Assembly (NCBI GenBank): GCA_030692565.1
Contig: JAUYAO010000054.1
Span: 165,924 to 229,923, forward strand
DNA length: 64,000 bases
Direction of reading: 5' to 3'
Source: Nitrospira sp.
GTDB lineage: Bacteria; Nitrospirota; Nitrospiria; Nitrospirales; Nitrospiraceae
Shown here: piece after piece, positions 57,343 through 64,000 of the stretch
Layout: each line of letters opens with the position of its first letter
How positions within the stretch are numbered: position 1 is the stretch's first letter
Notes under the pieces: model-generated
Database searches by the model: none
What the model was told of the DNA's origin: nothing
The model's input: only the letters and a program-made list of their open reading frames with translations
Program-made: the position numbers and the translations under genes

Positions 57343-57380
57343 ATGCGGCGCCGGTGATCAGGTGTGATCCGGCGCCGCAT
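57343..57380 (+). terminator. Strong hairpin between the HtrA gene and tatC
   Basis: ATGCGGCGCCGG (57343-57354) pairs perfectly with CCGGCGCCGCAT (57369-57380); an inner ATCA/TGAT can extend the stem. No T-run follows (CGTTCTG). It may act as a weak terminator or RNA-stability element. One candidate tatC start (57364) lies in its loop. Confidence 0.5.
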
Positions 57381-57402
57381 CGTTCTGTACGATGAGGGCG
57401 CG

Positions 57403-58341
57403 GTGCTGAACGATTTCAACCGGTGGTTGCAAGACTCGGTCTTCAAGCCTCTGGAAGACAAAAAAATGCCGGTCATGGAGCACCTGGTGGAGCTCCAGGT
57501 CCGGCTCACACGCGCCGTCATCGTGACGGCGATCGTGTTTGTCGTCACGTTTTTCTACGCCGATGCCCTTGTGAAGTGGCTCCGCATCCCCCTCCAGAAT
57601 ATGTTCGTGCCCAGCACGTTGTCCTGGGAGCCGACGGACCTGGCAACGGTCCCGTTTGTCTTTCTGGCTCCCGGTGAAGCCCTCTGGCAGAACGTCAAAG
57701 TGGCGGGTTTGTTCGCCGTGGTGCTGGCGACGCCGTATATTCTCCTGGAGTTTTGGCAGTTTGTCGTACCGGGGCTGCACGTGCAGGAGCGTCGCTTTGT
57801 CGGCCCCTTCGTCATGTTGAGCACGCTGGCGTTTCTGGCCGGAGTGACCTTCTCATTTTTCTTTGTGCTGCCCTTCGCCTTGAATTTTCTCATTTCATAC
57901 GGCGTGAATGCCGGCTTTATTCCCCAGTTGTCGATCGCCCAGTACGTCGGTTTCGCCCTGTGGTTTTTGCTCGTCTTCGGACTGATCTTCGAAGTGCCGC
58001 TGGCGATTACGCTGATGGCCAAGCTAGGCTGGGTCGATGCGCCGTTTCTGCGGCGCTATCGAAAATGGGCGCTGCTGGGGGCCTTTATCATTGCCGCCAT
58101 TCTCACGCCGACGCCCGATCCCTTCAACCAGTGCCTCATGGCGTTGCCCCTGTATGTCTTTTATGAAGTCGGCATCATCAGCGCCGGCTTCTTCAATAAG
58201 AAGAAACCGGCGCCGGAAGAAGCCGACGCCGCGGATGTGCCGCCGCTGACGCCGGCGACCGTGCCGGCCGGTGCCGCGCGCATGTCGAAGTCCGGCGACA
58301 GCGAGTATGTTGGAGTGCCGAGCGGGAATCCCCGTCGATAA
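57403..58341 (+). CDS. tatC: Twin-arginine translocase subunit TatC
   Basis: A 312-aa inner-membrane protein. MPVMEHLVELQVRLTRAVI is the conserved cytoplasmic N-terminus, six membrane segments follow (VTAIVFVVTFFYADAL, LFAVVLATPYILLEFWQFV with the family Glu, VMLSTLAFLAGVTFSFFFVLPF, and others), and ends with a charged tail of about 60 residues. TatC binds twin-arginine signals of folded exported proteins, fitting the molybdoenzyme-related genes downstream. I chose the GTG at 57403, which follows GAGGG and lies outside the hairpin; a GTG at 57364 is the alternative. Confidence 0.93.
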   Translation: MLNDFNRWLQDSVFKPLEDKKMPVMEHLVELQVRLTRAVIVTAIVFVVTFFYADALVKWLRIPLQNMFVPSTLSWEPTDLATVPFVFLAPGEALWQNVKVAGLFAVVLATPYILLEFWQFVVPGLHVQERRFVGPFVMLSTLAFLAGVTFSFFFVLPFALNFLISYGVNAGFIPQLSIAQYVGFALWFLLVFGLIFEVPLAITLMAKLGWVDAPFLRRYRKWALLGAFIIAAILTPTPDPFNQCLMALPLYVFYEVGIISAGFFNKKKPAPEEADAADVPPLTPATVPAGAARMSKSGDSEYVGVPSGNPRR

Positions 58342-58380
58342 CCGAAGCCTGAGGCTTCATGTCATATAGAAGGACACACT

Positions 58381-59337
58381 ATGGCCCGTGAACTGAATGT
58401 CATTCAACCGCCCACATCCGGGGGAAGCGATGCCTGCACCTACATGTGGGCCTGCGCGATTTGTGACGAGAACGAATCTTGTCAGAAGGATAAAGAAGGC
58501 CATAGCCGATGGCTCGTCGCCAAGCGGATGGAGCGCATCGAGTACAAAGTGCTGATCATGAGCAACAAGGGCGGTGTGGGGAAGAGTACCTGCACGACCA
58601 ACCTCGCGGTCAGCCTGGCACTCAAGGGCTGGCACGTGGGCATCTGCGACATGGACATTCACGGGCCGAACATTCCGAAGATGGTCGGGGCAGAAGGACA
58701 GAAGCTCAAGATCAGCACCTCAGGCGGCATCATTCCTTTTCAGGCCTATAACCTGAAAATCGCGTCCATGTCGTTCCTGCTCCAGAATCCCGATGACCCC
58801 ATCATCTGGCGCGACGCGTACAAGTATGAATTCATCAATCAGCTGTTGGGCGGCGTGGAGTGGCAGGATCTGAACTTCCTGTTCATCGATTTGCCGCCGG
58901 GGACCGGCAACGAATCGGTCACGACGATCGACCTGCTCGGCAATGTGAGCGGCGCGGTCATTATCACGACGCCGCAGGAAGTCGCCCTGTTGGATTCGCG
59001 CAAGTCGGTGACGTTCTGCAAAGACAGTGAAGTGCCGATCATCGGCATCGTGGAAAACATGAGCGGTCTGGAGTGCCCGCATTGCCATCAGAATATCGAA
59101 GTGTTCCGGAAGGGCGGGGGGGAAGCTTCCGCCAACGACATGGGTGTGCCGTTCCTTGGGCGGATTCCGCTCGATCCCGATGTCGTGATGCAGTCGGATG
59201 CGGGCGAGCCGTTTGCGATGTTCAATTCCGATACGGCGACGGCTGAGTGCTATCACAATATCGCCAATCAAATCGAAGCGTTTTGTAAGAAGAGCGGGTC
59301 GCTGGTAAAAGTGGCGCCGCGGCACGCGCCACATTGA
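58381..59337 (+). CDS. Mrp/Nbp35-family P-loop ATPase, Fe-S carrier-like
   Basis: A 318-aa protein. The deviant Walker A MSNKGGVGKSTCTTNLAV is near residue 65 and FIDLPPGTGNES is the second signature; the C-terminal CPHC motif (LECPHCHQNIEVF), which bridges a 4Fe-4S cluster in the dimer, is intact. Unusually for bacteria it has an N-terminal cysteine set with spacing C-x5-C-x2-C-x5-C (residues 19-35), close to the ferredoxin-type N-terminus of eukaryotic Nbp35 (C-x13-C-x2-C-x5-C) with a shortened first gap. It probably assembles Fe-S clusters. Genes for molybdenum cofactor follow, so a role in maturing a molybdoenzyme is possible. Confidence 0.85.
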   Translation: MARELNVIQPPTSGGSDACTYMWACAICDENESCQKDKEGHSRWLVAKRMERIEYKVLIMSNKGGVGKSTCTTNLAVSLALKGWHVGICDMDIHGPNIPKMVGAEGQKLKISTSGGIIPFQAYNLKIASMSFLLQNPDDPIIWRDAYKYEFINQLLGGVEWQDLNFLFIDLPPGTGNESVTTIDLLGNVSGAVIITTPQEVALLDSRKSVTFCKDSEVPIIGIVENMSGLECPHCHQNIEVFRKGGGEASANDMGVPFLGRIPLDPDVVMQSDAGEPFAMFNSDTATAECYHNIANQIEAFCKKSGSLVKVAPRHAPH

Positions 59338-59338
59338 G

Positions 59339-60649
59339 ATGGGAGCGATTGTGAAGGCGAACGACGCAACCGAAGGACTCACGCGCCTTGAAGAGGCACA
59401 GCGGATCGTCTTGGAGGCCACTCCGACGCTGGGCCTGGAGAAAGTGTCGATCCTCGACGCGCTTGGACGTGTATTGGGCGAGGATATCGTCGCCGAGCGG
59501 GACAATCCGCCGTGGAATAACAGCGCCATGGACGGGTTCGCCGTGCGCTGGGAGGATATCAAACAGGAGCATGCGATCGAAAAGACCGTCACGCTGAAGG
59601 TGATTGAAGATGTCCCGGCCGGGAAAATGCCGACGAAGTCCGTCGGTCCCGGGCAGGCGATTCGTATTATGACCGGGGCGCCGATTCCGCAAGGAGCGGA
59701 TACGGTACTGAAGGTGGAAGATACGGAGCACACGCCGGATTCCGTTCGCGTCTTCAAACCTGAACCGCGCGGGTCCAATATCCGGCCGCAAGGCGAAGAT
59801 GTGAAGAAGGGCGAATGCATCATTGCCAAGGGGACGCAGATTCGTCCCGGTGACGCGGGCATGTTGGCGATTCTCGCGAAGTCCTTCGTCTTTGTCTATC
59901 AGCGCCCGCGGGTGGCCATTCTGTCGACGGGCGATGAGTTGGCCGATCTGGATGAGCGATTCAGCGAAGAGAAAATCATCAATTCGAACAGCTACGGGAT
60001 TGCCGCGGCGGTACAAGAAGCCGGCGGCATTCCGTTTCTGCTTGGGATTGCCCGCGATACTCCGGCGGCGTTGAAGGAAAAGATTTCCCATGGGCTGACG
60101 GCGGATGTGTTGGTGCTGTCCGGCGGTGTGTCGATGGGGGATTACGATTTCACCAAAGCCGTGTTTCGCGAATTGGGCGCCGAGATGAATTTTTGGAAGC
60201 TTGCGATCCGTCCGGGGCAACCCCTGGCCTTCGGCAAGATTCAGGGCAAGTTGGCCTTCGGCCTGCCGGGGAATCCGGTCTCGTCGATGGTGACCTTCGA
60301 GCAACTGGTGCGACCCGCCATCTTGAAGATGAACGGGCACCGGACCTACGGGCGGCCGCTGGTGCATGCAGTCATCCAGGAGAAGTTTTCGAAACGAACG
60401 GACCGCCGGCATTTCCTCCGCGGCGTGCTGACGCGGGAAGACGGCGTCTTTAAAGTTCGGACGACCGGTGCGCAAGGGTCGGGAATCTTGACTTCGATGG
60501 TGAAGGCGAATTGCTTGATCGATATTCCGGTCGAAGTGGAACGGGTGAATCCGGGCGATCTGGTGACCGTGCAATTATTGAGCGGGGAAGCCTGGAAAAC
60601 GCAGTCGGAAGAGACTCACAGCATCGGGCATAAGACGTCCTGTTGTTGA
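59339..60649 (+). CDS. moeA: Molybdopterin molybdenumtransferase
   Basis: A 436-aa MoeA, which inserts molybdate into adenylated molybdopterin. Conserved residues are seen in NPPWNNSAMDGFAVR, IRIMTGAPIPQGADTVLK, STGDELADLDE, NSNSYGIAAAVQEAGG, VLSGGVSMGDYDF and GLPGNPVSSMVTFEQL. Starts one base after the TGA of the Nbp35-like gene and is followed after 21 bases by mobB. Together these make an operon for molybdenum-cofactor synthesis. Confidence 0.96.
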   Translation: MGAIVKANDATEGLTRLEEAQRIVLEATPTLGLEKVSILDALGRVLGEDIVAERDNPPWNNSAMDGFAVRWEDIKQEHAIEKTVTLKVIEDVPAGKMPTKSVGPGQAIRIMTGAPIPQGADTVLKVEDTEHTPDSVRVFKPEPRGSNIRPQGEDVKKGECIIAKGTQIRPGDAGMLAILAKSFVFVYQRPRVAILSTGDELADLDERFSEEKIINSNSYGIAAAVQEAGGIPFLLGIARDTPAALKEKISHGLTADVLVLSGGVSMGDYDFTKAVFRELGAEMNFWKLAIRPGQPLAFGKIQGKLAFGLPGNPVSSMVTFEQLVRPAILKMNGHRTYGRPLVHAVIQEKFSKRTDRRHFLRGVLTREDGVFKVRTTGAQGSGILTSMVKANCLIDIPVEVERVNPGDLVTVQLLSGEAWKTQSEETHSIGHKTSCC

Positions 60650-60670
60650 TCGTGGAAAGGGACTGAGTTC

Positions 60671-61183
60671 ATGCCGGTGCCCATCGTGTCATTTGTCGGC
60701 CGGTCGAACAGCGGCAAGACCACGCTGATTGAGCGCGTGATTCCCGAGTTGGTGCGGGCGGGTTATCGCGTGGCGACAGTGAAGCATGCCGGCCACGGGT
60801 TCGATCTCGATACTGAAGGGAAAGATAGCTGGCGCCATAAACGTGCGGGGGCCAGCAGTGTCATCGTGATGTCCCGCGGCAGTCTGGCGATGTTTGCCGA
60901 TGTGCCGGAGGAAATGAAGGTTGAGGAAATTCGGGACCGGTTTCTCGATGGCTCCTACGATCTCATTATTGCGGAAGGCTGGAAGAGCGAGGGGTATCTG
61001 AAGATCGTCGTCATCCGTGAACAGGTCGGCGAAGTGCCGGTCTCTCCCGACGGGCTGTTGGCGGTGGTATCCGATAAGCCGATCGATCTTCCTGTGCCGG
61101 TGCTCGATTTGAACGATGTCACGGGTGTCGCGGCCCTCATCATCAAGCACTTTCCGCGCGTCACGCATGAATTGGAACCGTAA
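60671..61183 (+). CDS. mobB: Molybdopterin-guanine dinucleotide biosynthesis protein B
   Basis: A 170-aa P-loop GTPase. Walker A is FVGRSNSGKTTLIERVIPE; VATVKHAGHGFDLDTEGKDSWRHKRAGA is the family signature; LIIAEGWKSEGYLKI follows. It helps make the MGD form of molybdenum cofactor used by DMSO-reductase-type enzymes such as nitrate reductase and nitrite oxidoreductase. mobA is not in the window. The end overlaps the cytochrome gene by 17 bases. Confidence 0.95.
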   Translation: MPVPIVSFVGRSNSGKTTLIERVIPELVRAGYRVATVKHAGHGFDLDTEGKDSWRHKRAGASSVIVMSRGSLAMFADVPEEMKVEEIRDRFLDGSYDLIIAEGWKSEGYLKIVVIREQVGEVPVSPDGLLAVVSDKPIDLPVPVLDLNDVTGVAALIIKHFPRVTHELEP

Positions 61184-61877
61184 AGCGACGCTGGTTCTGG
61201 CCCTGATCGTCGGAGCATTCGCCTTCGGCGGGATCGCAATTCCCCTGACCAATCATCCGCAGTTCTGTGCCAGTTGTCATACCATCACGCCCTCGTATGA
61301 CAGCTGGGTGACGTCGTCCCATAAAGAGGTGACCTGTGTGGCCTGCCATGTCCGTCCCGGCCTTGAAGGATGGATGCATGACAAAGCATGGAATGGGACG
61401 AAGGATTCGATGATTCATCTGTTCGGCACGCCGACCGATTCCCACAATCTTCAGGCGAAGGTGGAGTCGGATGTCTGTTTGGGTTGTCACCGGAACATTC
61501 TGCGGGTGTCTGAAATCGCCACGCGGGATCTGCCTCCGCCTGTGAAGGACGTGGGGCTGGTGATGAGTCACCGGGCGCATATGGAGGCCTTTGGTGTGAG
61601 GGGGCAGGGCGAGGGGTGCACCACATGCCATTCAGCCGTGGTGCATGAAAAGCCGATCAAGGGCTATCCGATCGTGATTCCTCGTGGCCATGTGTCGGCT
61701 GACAGCCAGCCCTGGTATCCCGATCATCCCGAAGGATCGTATCTCCGCACCAGGACGTTGTCCGACTGTTTTCGCTGCCATGACGGCAAGCAGGAGTATC
61801 AGGGGAAGCCGGTCAGCCGGAAGTGCGAGACGTGCCATATCCCTGAAAAAATCAGTGCGGCCTTATTGTTCAATTGA
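61167..61877 (+). CDS. Membrane-anchored hexaheme cytochrome c, NapC/NirT-like
   Basis: A 236-aa protein with an N-terminal membrane anchor (LVLALIVGAFAFGGIAIPL) and six CxxCH sites: CASCH, CVACH, CLGCH, CTTCH, CFRCH and CETCH. The first part (FCASCHTITPSYDSWVTSSH) follows the NapC/NrfH layout, which takes electrons from quinol; the two extra hemes make it longer than the usual four. It probably delivers electrons between the quinone pool and a periplasmic partner. The gene sits beside the molybdenum-cofactor genes and its ATG at 61167 is inside mobB. A longer in-frame start at 61116 is less likely. Confidence 0.85.
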   Translation: MNWNRKATLVLALIVGAFAFGGIAIPLTNHPQFCASCHTITPSYDSWVTSSHKEVTCVACHVRPGLEGWMHDKAWNGTKDSMIHLFGTPTDSHNLQAKVESDVCLGCHRNILRVSEIATRDLPPPVKDVGLVMSHRAHMEAFGVRGQGEGCTTCHSAVVHEKPIKGYPIVIPRGHVSADSQPWYPDHPEGSYLRTRTLSDCFRCHDGKQEYQGKPVSRKCETCHIPEKISAALLFN

Positions 61878-61894
61878 GATCTGAGACTTTTGCG

Positions 61895-62623
61895 ATGGCG
61901 TCACCCGTTCTTGAAGTCCGTAATCTGACCAAAACGTTCGGCGACTTTACGGCCGTCAACGGCATTTCGTTCGCCCTGCACCCTGGTGAGATCCTCGGAG
62001 TCTTAGGGCCGAACGGCGCGGGCAAGACGACGACGATGCACCTGCTGCTGGGTCTCATTACACCCACTTCCGGGACGATCTCGATGTTCGGGATGGATCT
62101 GGAGACTCATCGGGAGGCCATTCTGCAGCGGGTGAATTTTTCATCCACGTATATGTCGATGCCGCAATCGCTGACGGTCGAAGAAAATCTGTGGGTCGTG
62201 GCCCGGCTCTATGGCCTGCCCGATGTCCAGCGAAAGATCGATGACATTGTGAAGAAGTTGGAGATGGGGGAGTTTCGGCACAAGGTCACGCGCAAGCTTT
62301 CGTCGGGGCAGATGACCAGGCTCACGCTGGCGAAGGCCTTTTTGACTGAGCCGAAGATCCTCTTCCTGGACGAACCGACGGCCAGCCTGGATCCTGATAT
62401 CGCGCATAAGATCCGGGCCTTGCTGAAGGATGAACAGCGCGCTTCCGGGTTGAGTGTTCTCTATACCTCGCATAACATGCGGGAGATGGAAGAAATGTCG
62501 GATCGCATTATCTTCCTCCAAAAAGGAAATCTTGTGGCAGAGGGTACGGCTGCTCAAATTGTCTCCCGTTTCGGACAGACAGATCTCGAAGATGTGTTTT
62601 TGAAGTTAGCCAGAGAATCGTAG
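61895..62623 (+). CDS. ABC transporter ATP-binding protein
   Basis: A 242-aa ABC ATPase. Walker A is LGPNGAGKTTTMHLLLG, the signature is KLSSGQMTRLTLAKA (LSSGQ), Walker B is ILFLDEPTASLDPD, and the switch His is in YTSHNMREM. The overall type is ABC-2, as in CcmA/NodI-like exporters. A TTG at 61874 that overlaps the cytochrome stop (TTGA) is an alternative start, but the ATG at 61895 opens on MASPVLEVRNLTK. The permease gene is two genes downstream. Confidence 0.92.
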   Translation: MASPVLEVRNLTKTFGDFTAVNGISFALHPGEILGVLGPNGAGKTTTMHLLLGLITPTSGTISMFGMDLETHREAILQRVNFSSTYMSMPQSLTVEENLWVVARLYGLPDVQRKIDDIVKKLEMGEFRHKVTRKLSSGQMTRLTLAKAFLTEPKILFLDEPTASLDPDIAHKIRALLKDEQRASGLSVLYTSHNMREMEEMSDRIIFLQKGNLVAEGTAAQIVSRFGQTDLEDVFLKLARES

Positions 62624-62662
62624 CGGCCCCGCAAGGCGGGGAAGGAATGGAGCGCTCCTATC

Positions 62663-63061
62663 ATGGTAGAGACAGCCATCTCGTTTGTACTAGGGCTGGT
62701 GCTGGGCGGATTTGGAATCAGTGCCTGTTGGGGACTCTTTTGGTCGATCCTGGCCATCGTGGGCGTGCTGCGCGGCACCAGTAAGTGGCAAGTGGTGCGG
62801 GCCAGCCTGACTGCGGGATTGGTCCCTCTCCTGATGGTGACAGCGGTGGCGTGGATGATGGATAGCGCGCGCGTGGGTACCTGGCCCTTTCTGCTGGGAG
62901 TGGCGGGAATTCCGGTGACGCTGCTCGGATTGGGTCTGAGAAAATTACCGGACGGCACGCGTGTCGGCGAGCGGCTCGTGGGTGGAGCCCAGACGATGAT
63001 GGATACCATGCTGGGACGGCATCATGAGTGCGGAGGATGCGGTGAGGAACATCACCACTAA
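62663..63061 (+). CDS. Small membrane protein with Cys/His-rich tail
   Basis: A 132-aa protein with three hydrophobic segments (VETAISFVLGLVLGGFGISA, ASLTAGLVPLLMVTAVAWMM and FLLGVAGIPVTLLGLGL) and a C-terminal tail HHECGGCGEEHHH that could bind a metal ion. No family recognised. It stands between the ATPase and permease genes of the ABC system, with short gaps (39 and 6 bp), so it is probably co-expressed and could be an accessory component. Confidence 0.7.
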   Translation: MVETAISFVLGLVLGGFGISACWGLFWSILAIVGVLRGTSKWQVVRASLTAGLVPLLMVTAVAWMMDSARVGTWPFLLGVAGIPVTLLGLGLRKLPDGTRVGERLVGGAQTMMDTMLGRHHECGGCGEEHHH

Positions 63062-63067
63062 GGCCTA

Positions 63068-63859
63068 ATGAAGCTCCACCGAATTACTGCCATCGTGTTC
63101 CGTCACCTCTACCTCTATCGCCGGAGCTTGCCCCGGATTATGGAGATTTTCTACTGGCCGTTTCTCGATCTCGTCATCTGGGGATTTATTACCCTCTATC
63201 TCGCGCGGTATCAGACGCAGGTTCCCGGCTTCGTGACCTTTTTCCTCGGAGCGCTGATCCTCTGGGACGTGCTGTTCCGGTCGCAACAGGGGATCACGAT
63301 TTCGTTCCTCGAAGAACTCTGGTCCCGCAACCTGATGAATCTGTTCGCGAGTCCGCTGAAGCCGAGTGAGTTTCTTGCTGCGACAATGATCATGAGCATC
63401 TTCAAGGTCGCCTGTGTGTCGTTGGTGATGGGGTTCTGCGCCTGGCTGTTTTACGATTACAGTATTTTGATTATCGGACTCTGGCTGCTCCCTTTCGTGC
63501 TGAATTTGGTGGTCACCGGATGGGTCATCGGCGTCTTTACCACCTCACTGATCATGCGGTTCGGGCAGGAGGCCGAGGTGTTGGCCTGGAGCATGGTGTT
63601 CCTCTTTCAGCCGATCTCCTGTGTGTTCTATCCGATGGATGTTCTCCCGGCCTGGCTGAAGCCGGTCGCCTGGGCTAATCCGGCCGCGCATGTCTTTGAA
63701 GGAATGCGCGGCGTCCTCAGCCAGACCGGTCAGCCGGTTGAGCATCTTGGCTGGGCGATCGGGCTGAACCTTCTGTTTTTGACGGCTATGATTGCCTGGT
63801 TTCACCGGACGTTTGCCTATTGCCGGAACCAGGGCCTGCTGGTTCGGGTCGGGGAGTGA
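63068..63859 (+). CDS. ABC-2-type transporter permease
   Basis: A 263-aa integral membrane protein with six hydrophobic segments (FYWPFLDLVIWGFITLYLA, VTFFLGALILWDVLF, LLPFVLNLVVTGWVIGVFT and others) and the ABC-2 PAAHVFEGMRG-type motif near the end (WANPAAHVFEGMRGVL). Partner of the ATPase at 61895; together they would form an exporter of an unknown substrate. An IS begins 2 bases after the stop codon. Confidence 0.9.
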   Translation: MKLHRITAIVFRHLYLYRRSLPRIMEIFYWPFLDLVIWGFITLYLARYQTQVPGFVTFFLGALILWDVLFRSQQGITISFLEELWSRNLMNLFASPLKPSEFLAATMIMSIFKVACVSLVMGFCAWLFYDYSILIIGLWLLPFVLNLVVTGWVIGVFTTSLIMRFGQEAEVLAWSMVFLFQPISCVFYPMDVLPAWLKPVAWANPAAHVFEGMRGVLSQTGQPVEHLGWAIGLNLLFLTAMIAWFHRTFAYCRNQGLLVRVGE

Positions 63860-63861
63860 CA

Positions 63862-64000
63862 TGTAATACCACAATGATAATGTCCGCTTTCACCACAGTA
63901 GAAATGTCCTCTTCGTTGCTAGACTGCCGGCTTTCAGACGGAGGGCTGGATGGTCGGAGAGGACAGGGTCATCATGAGTGTGAAGGAACTGAGACGAGTG
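63862..64000 (+). mobile_element. Left end of a second IS1202/ISNCY-like element, cut by the window end
   Basis: TGTAATACCACAATGATAATGTCCGC matches the left end of the element at 16132, and AGTAGAAATGTCCTCTT is shared perfectly. The sequence is clearly related but not identical (differences after CTCTT). It lies immediately after the ABC permease stop. The right end and target duplication lie beyond the window. Confidence 0.8.
63950..64000 (+). CDS. Transposase, N-terminal 17 codons (partial)
   Basis: Frame starting ATG at 63950 reads MVGEDRVIMSVKELRRV, matching the start of the transposase at 16217 (MVREETVRMSVQELKRV). It is cut by the end of the window, so whether this copy is intact cannot be seen. 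Confidence 0.7.
   Translation, partial: MVGEDRVIMSVKELRRV

Overview
The window reads as a chromosomal segment of a Gram-negative, respiring bacterium, most likely a Nitrospira-type member of the Nitrospirota. That assignment is an inference from the gene families, their order and the GC-rich sequence; no rRNA or nxr gene is present. A complete Tol-Pal envelope system, many lipoproteins, a TatC, a membrane-anchored hexaheme cytochrome c and a small soluble cytochrome c all fit a diderm with periplasmic electron transport.

Layout. 0-5.4 kb: a large hybrid sensor kinase, then the AmgK/MurU-type kinase and uridylyltransferase pair for cell-wall sugar recycling. 5.4-9.7 kb: a 236-bp inverted-end repeat, a sigma-54 NtrC-type regulator, a DUF1015 protein and a polyprenyl diphosphate synthase, the three genes all on the minus strand. 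9.9-15.9 kb: gltB-gltD glutamate synthase. 16.1-19.2 kb is an accessory patch: an IS with an in-frame amber stop and 16-bp target duplication, a DJ-1/PfpI protein, a truncated alcohol dehydrogenase and a toxin-antitoxin pair. 19.2-28.4 kb: small conserved and exported proteins, including a four-gene minus-strand cluster (coiled-coil lipoprotein, FGE-like protein, Ycf46-like AAA ATPase, NlpC/P60 lipoprotein). 28.5-32.3 kb: an LpoA-like binding protein, a site-2 protease and trpS, with a 170-bp tandem duplication between the last two. 32.5-33.9 kb: a Xer recombinase, tRNA-Val and tRNA-Asp. 34.0-40.9 kb: tolQ-tolR-tolA-tolB-pal and two CpoB/YbgF-like genes, with a 172-bp triplication at the tolR-tolA boundary. 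41.0-47.3 kb: mutL, miaA, an MTA phosphorylase, a PfkB kinase, a TPR lipoprotein and a RodZ-like protein. 47.8-55.6 kb: cytochrome c, a caspase-fold lipoprotein lacking its catalytic dyad, a carbamoyltransferase plus membrane protein pair, a GT2 glycosyltransferase and a lipoprotein. 55.8-63.9 kb: HtrA protease, tatC, an Nbp35-like P-loop ATPase, moeA, mobB, hexaheme cytochrome c and an ABC transporter. The window ends inside a second, related IS.

The most unusual signal is that two unrelated gene junctions (site-2 protease/trpS, and tolR/tolA) carry tandem duplications of nearly the same length (170 and 172 bp). Each unit holds the diverged 3' end of the upstream gene plus the first codons of the downstream gene. 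At the first junction this makes an intact 57-codon ORF joined to both neighbours by ATGA overlaps. Other points of note are the catalytically dead caspase-like lipoprotein, the Cys-rich N-terminus of the Nbp35-like protein beside molybdenum-cofactor genes, and a simple-sequence insertion kept in frame inside a receiver domain.
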